Source: an uncultured Eubacteriales bacterium
Lineage (GTDB): Bacteria; Bacillota; Clostridia; Oscillospirales; Acutalibacteraceae
Assembly (NCBI GenBank): GCA_934476545.1
Contig: CAKSOB010000028.1
Coordinates: forward strand, 1 to 15,593
Reading direction: 5' to 3'
Length of the DNA: 15,593 bases
The translations under genes and the position numbers were made by a program. Positions within the stretch are counted from its first letter, which is position 1, and the number at the start of each line of letters is the position of its first letter. Shown here piece by piece: positions 14,311-15,593 of the stretch. The notes beneath the pieces were generated by a model, which saw nothing but the letters and a program-made list of their open reading frames with translations, was not told where the DNA came from and made no database searches.

Positions 14311-15436
14311 TGGGAACTGCCTCCTTTTGTGTAAATTGAATTTTGCCGTTTACCATAACCAATTCCGGTTTGCTCCCCAAGGTCAATGGGTCACCGGAAA
14401 AAACGGTCAAGTCTGCATCCTTGCCCACCTCGATAGAACCGATGCGGTCTGCCAGATTGCACACCTGCGCCGGATAGAGGGTCACGCTCTTTAAGGCTTC
14501 GTCATGGTCCATACCCTCTGCCGCTGCCAAGCCGGCACACAGCCGCAAATATTGAATGGGAATTACCGGATGGTCTGTGATGACAGCCGGACGCAAGCCG
14601 CTCTTGGAAAGCAGTCCCGGTGATTTTGCAGTGAGGTTTTTCAGCTCCGGCTTAGAGCGGTCACTGAGGAAGGGACCGGAAGTAACCTTTGCCCCGATTT
14701 CGTTCAGCTCCTCGGTAATCAGGTGTCCCTCGGTGCAGTGGATAATCACATAGTCCAAGTTAAATTCTTCGCCCAAGCGCACAGCGGTAAAAATATCGTC
14801 TGCTCGGTGGGCGTGGAAATGCACCTGAATCTCTCGCTTTAAGGCAGGCAACAACGCCTCGCACTTCAAATCAAACTCCGGCTTGTCCAGCTCCTCTGCC
14901 TCCGGGTCTAAGCGGGATTCTTCCGCCTTTTGCAGCTGCTCCAAGTATTCCTTTGCTTTGAATAGCTGCTCTCGAATCAGCGCAACCGTTGCCATTCTGG
15001 TCATTGGCGTTTGGCTTTTGCCGTTGTATACGTTCTTGGGATTTTCACCCAATGCCATTTTGATTGCCAAGGGCGCTTTCAAAATCATACGGTCAATGCG
15101 CCGACCGGCTGTTTTCAGCGCTGCCATCTGTCCGCCGATGGGATTAGCGCTGCCAGGCCCCGTTACCACGGTGGTCACGCCGCTCTCCAAGGCTTCTTGG
15201 AAACAATGATCCAAAGGGTTCACTGCGTCAATGGCACGAAGCTGCGGGGTGATTGGGTCGGTTTCTTCGTTGCCGTCGTCGCCTTCAAAGTCCAAGCCGT
15301 CCTCCCACATCCCCAAGTGGGTGTGGCAATCAAAAAAGCCGGGATAGAGCCGCTTACCCTGCAGGTCAACGACTTCTTCTCCCTCCTTCGGTGGAATGGT
15401 TCCCGCACCCACCGCTGTAATTTTATCGTTTTCCAC
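14303..15436 (-). CDS. Metal-dependent amidohydrolase, N-terminus missing
   Basis: Cytoplasmic TIM-barrel amidohydrolase of the imidazolonepropionase-like group. Metal site residues are visible: H38 and H40 in FFDCHTHLG, H206-H210 in VHFHAH, H233 in IIHCTEGH and D288 in ITDHP. GKDADLTVFSGDPL near the end marks the returning beta-sandwich domain. Substrate is unknown; homologues are annotated as amidohydrolase or prolidase-like. Family members start about 20-25 residues earlier with an IKNAKI-type strand. Here the frame can be read back only to GYVRVENDK before a TGA near 15460, and the only start is a GTG at 15436 with no clear ribosome site. The upstream DNA is an unrelated frame. It is therefore likely 5' truncated. 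The stop overlaps the next gene by 8 bases. Confidence 0.82.
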   Translation of the reverse strand: MENDKITAVGAGTIPPKEGEEVVDLQGKRLYPGFFDCHTHLGMWEDGLDFEGDDGNEETDPITPQLRAIDAVNPLDHCFQEALESGVTTVVTGPGSANPIGGQMAALKTAGRRIDRMILKAPLAIKMALGENPKNVYNGKSQTPMTRMATVALIREQLFKAKEYLEQLQKAEESRLDPEAEELDKPEFDLKCEALLPALKREIQVHFHAHRADDIFTAVRLGEEFNLDYVIIHCTEGHLITEELNEIGAKVTSGPFLSDRSKPELKNLTAKSPGLLSKSGLRPAVITDHPVIPIQYLRLCAGLAAAEGMDHDEALKSVTLYPAQVCNLADRIGSIEVGKDADLTVFSGDPLTLGSKPELVMVNGKIQFTQKEAVPNE

Positions 15437-15440
15437 CCGA

Positions 15441-15593
15441 ACATATCCACAAACCCATAATCAAAACCGCAATAAGTAATTTCCGATACGCTTATCGCTA
15501 TGCCGACTCCCAAGAAAATCAAAACCGATAAAACAAACATTACCGCTCTGTATTCCTGCCTATACACCACATTGCCGTTTGCATCAAAAACAG
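15441..15593 (-). pseudogene. Fragment of an unknown membrane protein, 3' broken
   Basis: From the window edge a frame reads VFDANGNVVYRQEYRAVMFV, then a hydrophobic run LSVLIFLGVGIAI, then SVSEITYCGFDYGF. It looks like the middle of a real protein with one membrane segment. I do not recognise the family. It has no stop of its own: from about 15440 on, the same frame simply runs out of phase over the amidohydrolase gene until 15220. This suggests that its end was lost at the junction. The boundary is approximate to about 15 bases. Confidence 0.5.

Overview
The window looks like a piece of a Bacillota chromosome, most likely a gut-type Clostridia (Oscillospiraceae or Lachnospiraceae-like). The reasons are a long-form ribosome hibernation factor, a DUF4358 lipoprotein with MBOAT and DHHW partners, a LytTR regulator, strong GGAGG ribosome binding sites, lipoprotein signal peptides, and relics of a Clostridia-type serine recombinase and an IS200-type transposase. 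No rRNA, tRNA or CRISPR array was seen. Genus-level placement is not possible from the sequence alone.

Left edge (1-1505): the 3' two thirds or less of an FtsX/MacB-type ABC transporter permease on the + strand, closed by a good intrinsic terminator. Next comes a decayed, frameshifted 3' end of a large serine recombinase (about 1481-1840, - strand) and a strong hairpin terminator (1858-1900).

Accessory module (1938-6519): a - strand pair of predicted lipoproteins, an SdsA1-type alkylsulfatase (3379-5418) followed by a DUF1254/DUF1214 protein (1938-3317). A LytTR-type regulator with a PAS-like C-terminal half (5653-6402, +) is transcribed divergently. The shared 234-bp promoter region holds a 15-bp direct repeat with a 21-bp period, the geometry expected for a LytTR operator. 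A relic of an IS200/IS605 transposase with its intact end hairpin (about 6540-6872) lies on the far side. The module is thus bracketed by two dead mobile-element fragments and is the best candidate here for an undescribed, acquired system, probably surface handling of sulfated amphiphiles.

Core-like block (6971-9662), all - strand: long-form HPF with its own extended -10 promoter; a THUMP/RlmL-type RNA methyltransferase whose leader contains a terminator-like hairpin; a beta-class carbonic anhydrase; and a 39-residue acidic protein with its own consensus promoter.

Envelope block (9795-12942), - strand: DUF4358 lipoprotein, MBOAT acyltransferase and DHHW/AlgJ-like protein form a tight three-gene operon, probably for O-acylation of an exported glycan.

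Right block (12980-15593), - strand: an amidohydrolase, a membrane-anchored chagasin-type protease inhibitor and a class I fumarase alpha subunit without its beta partner. The amidohydrolase has lost its N-terminal strand at about 15440, where it joins the middle of an unrelated membrane protein frame. This is either a rearrangement breakpoint or a misassembly.
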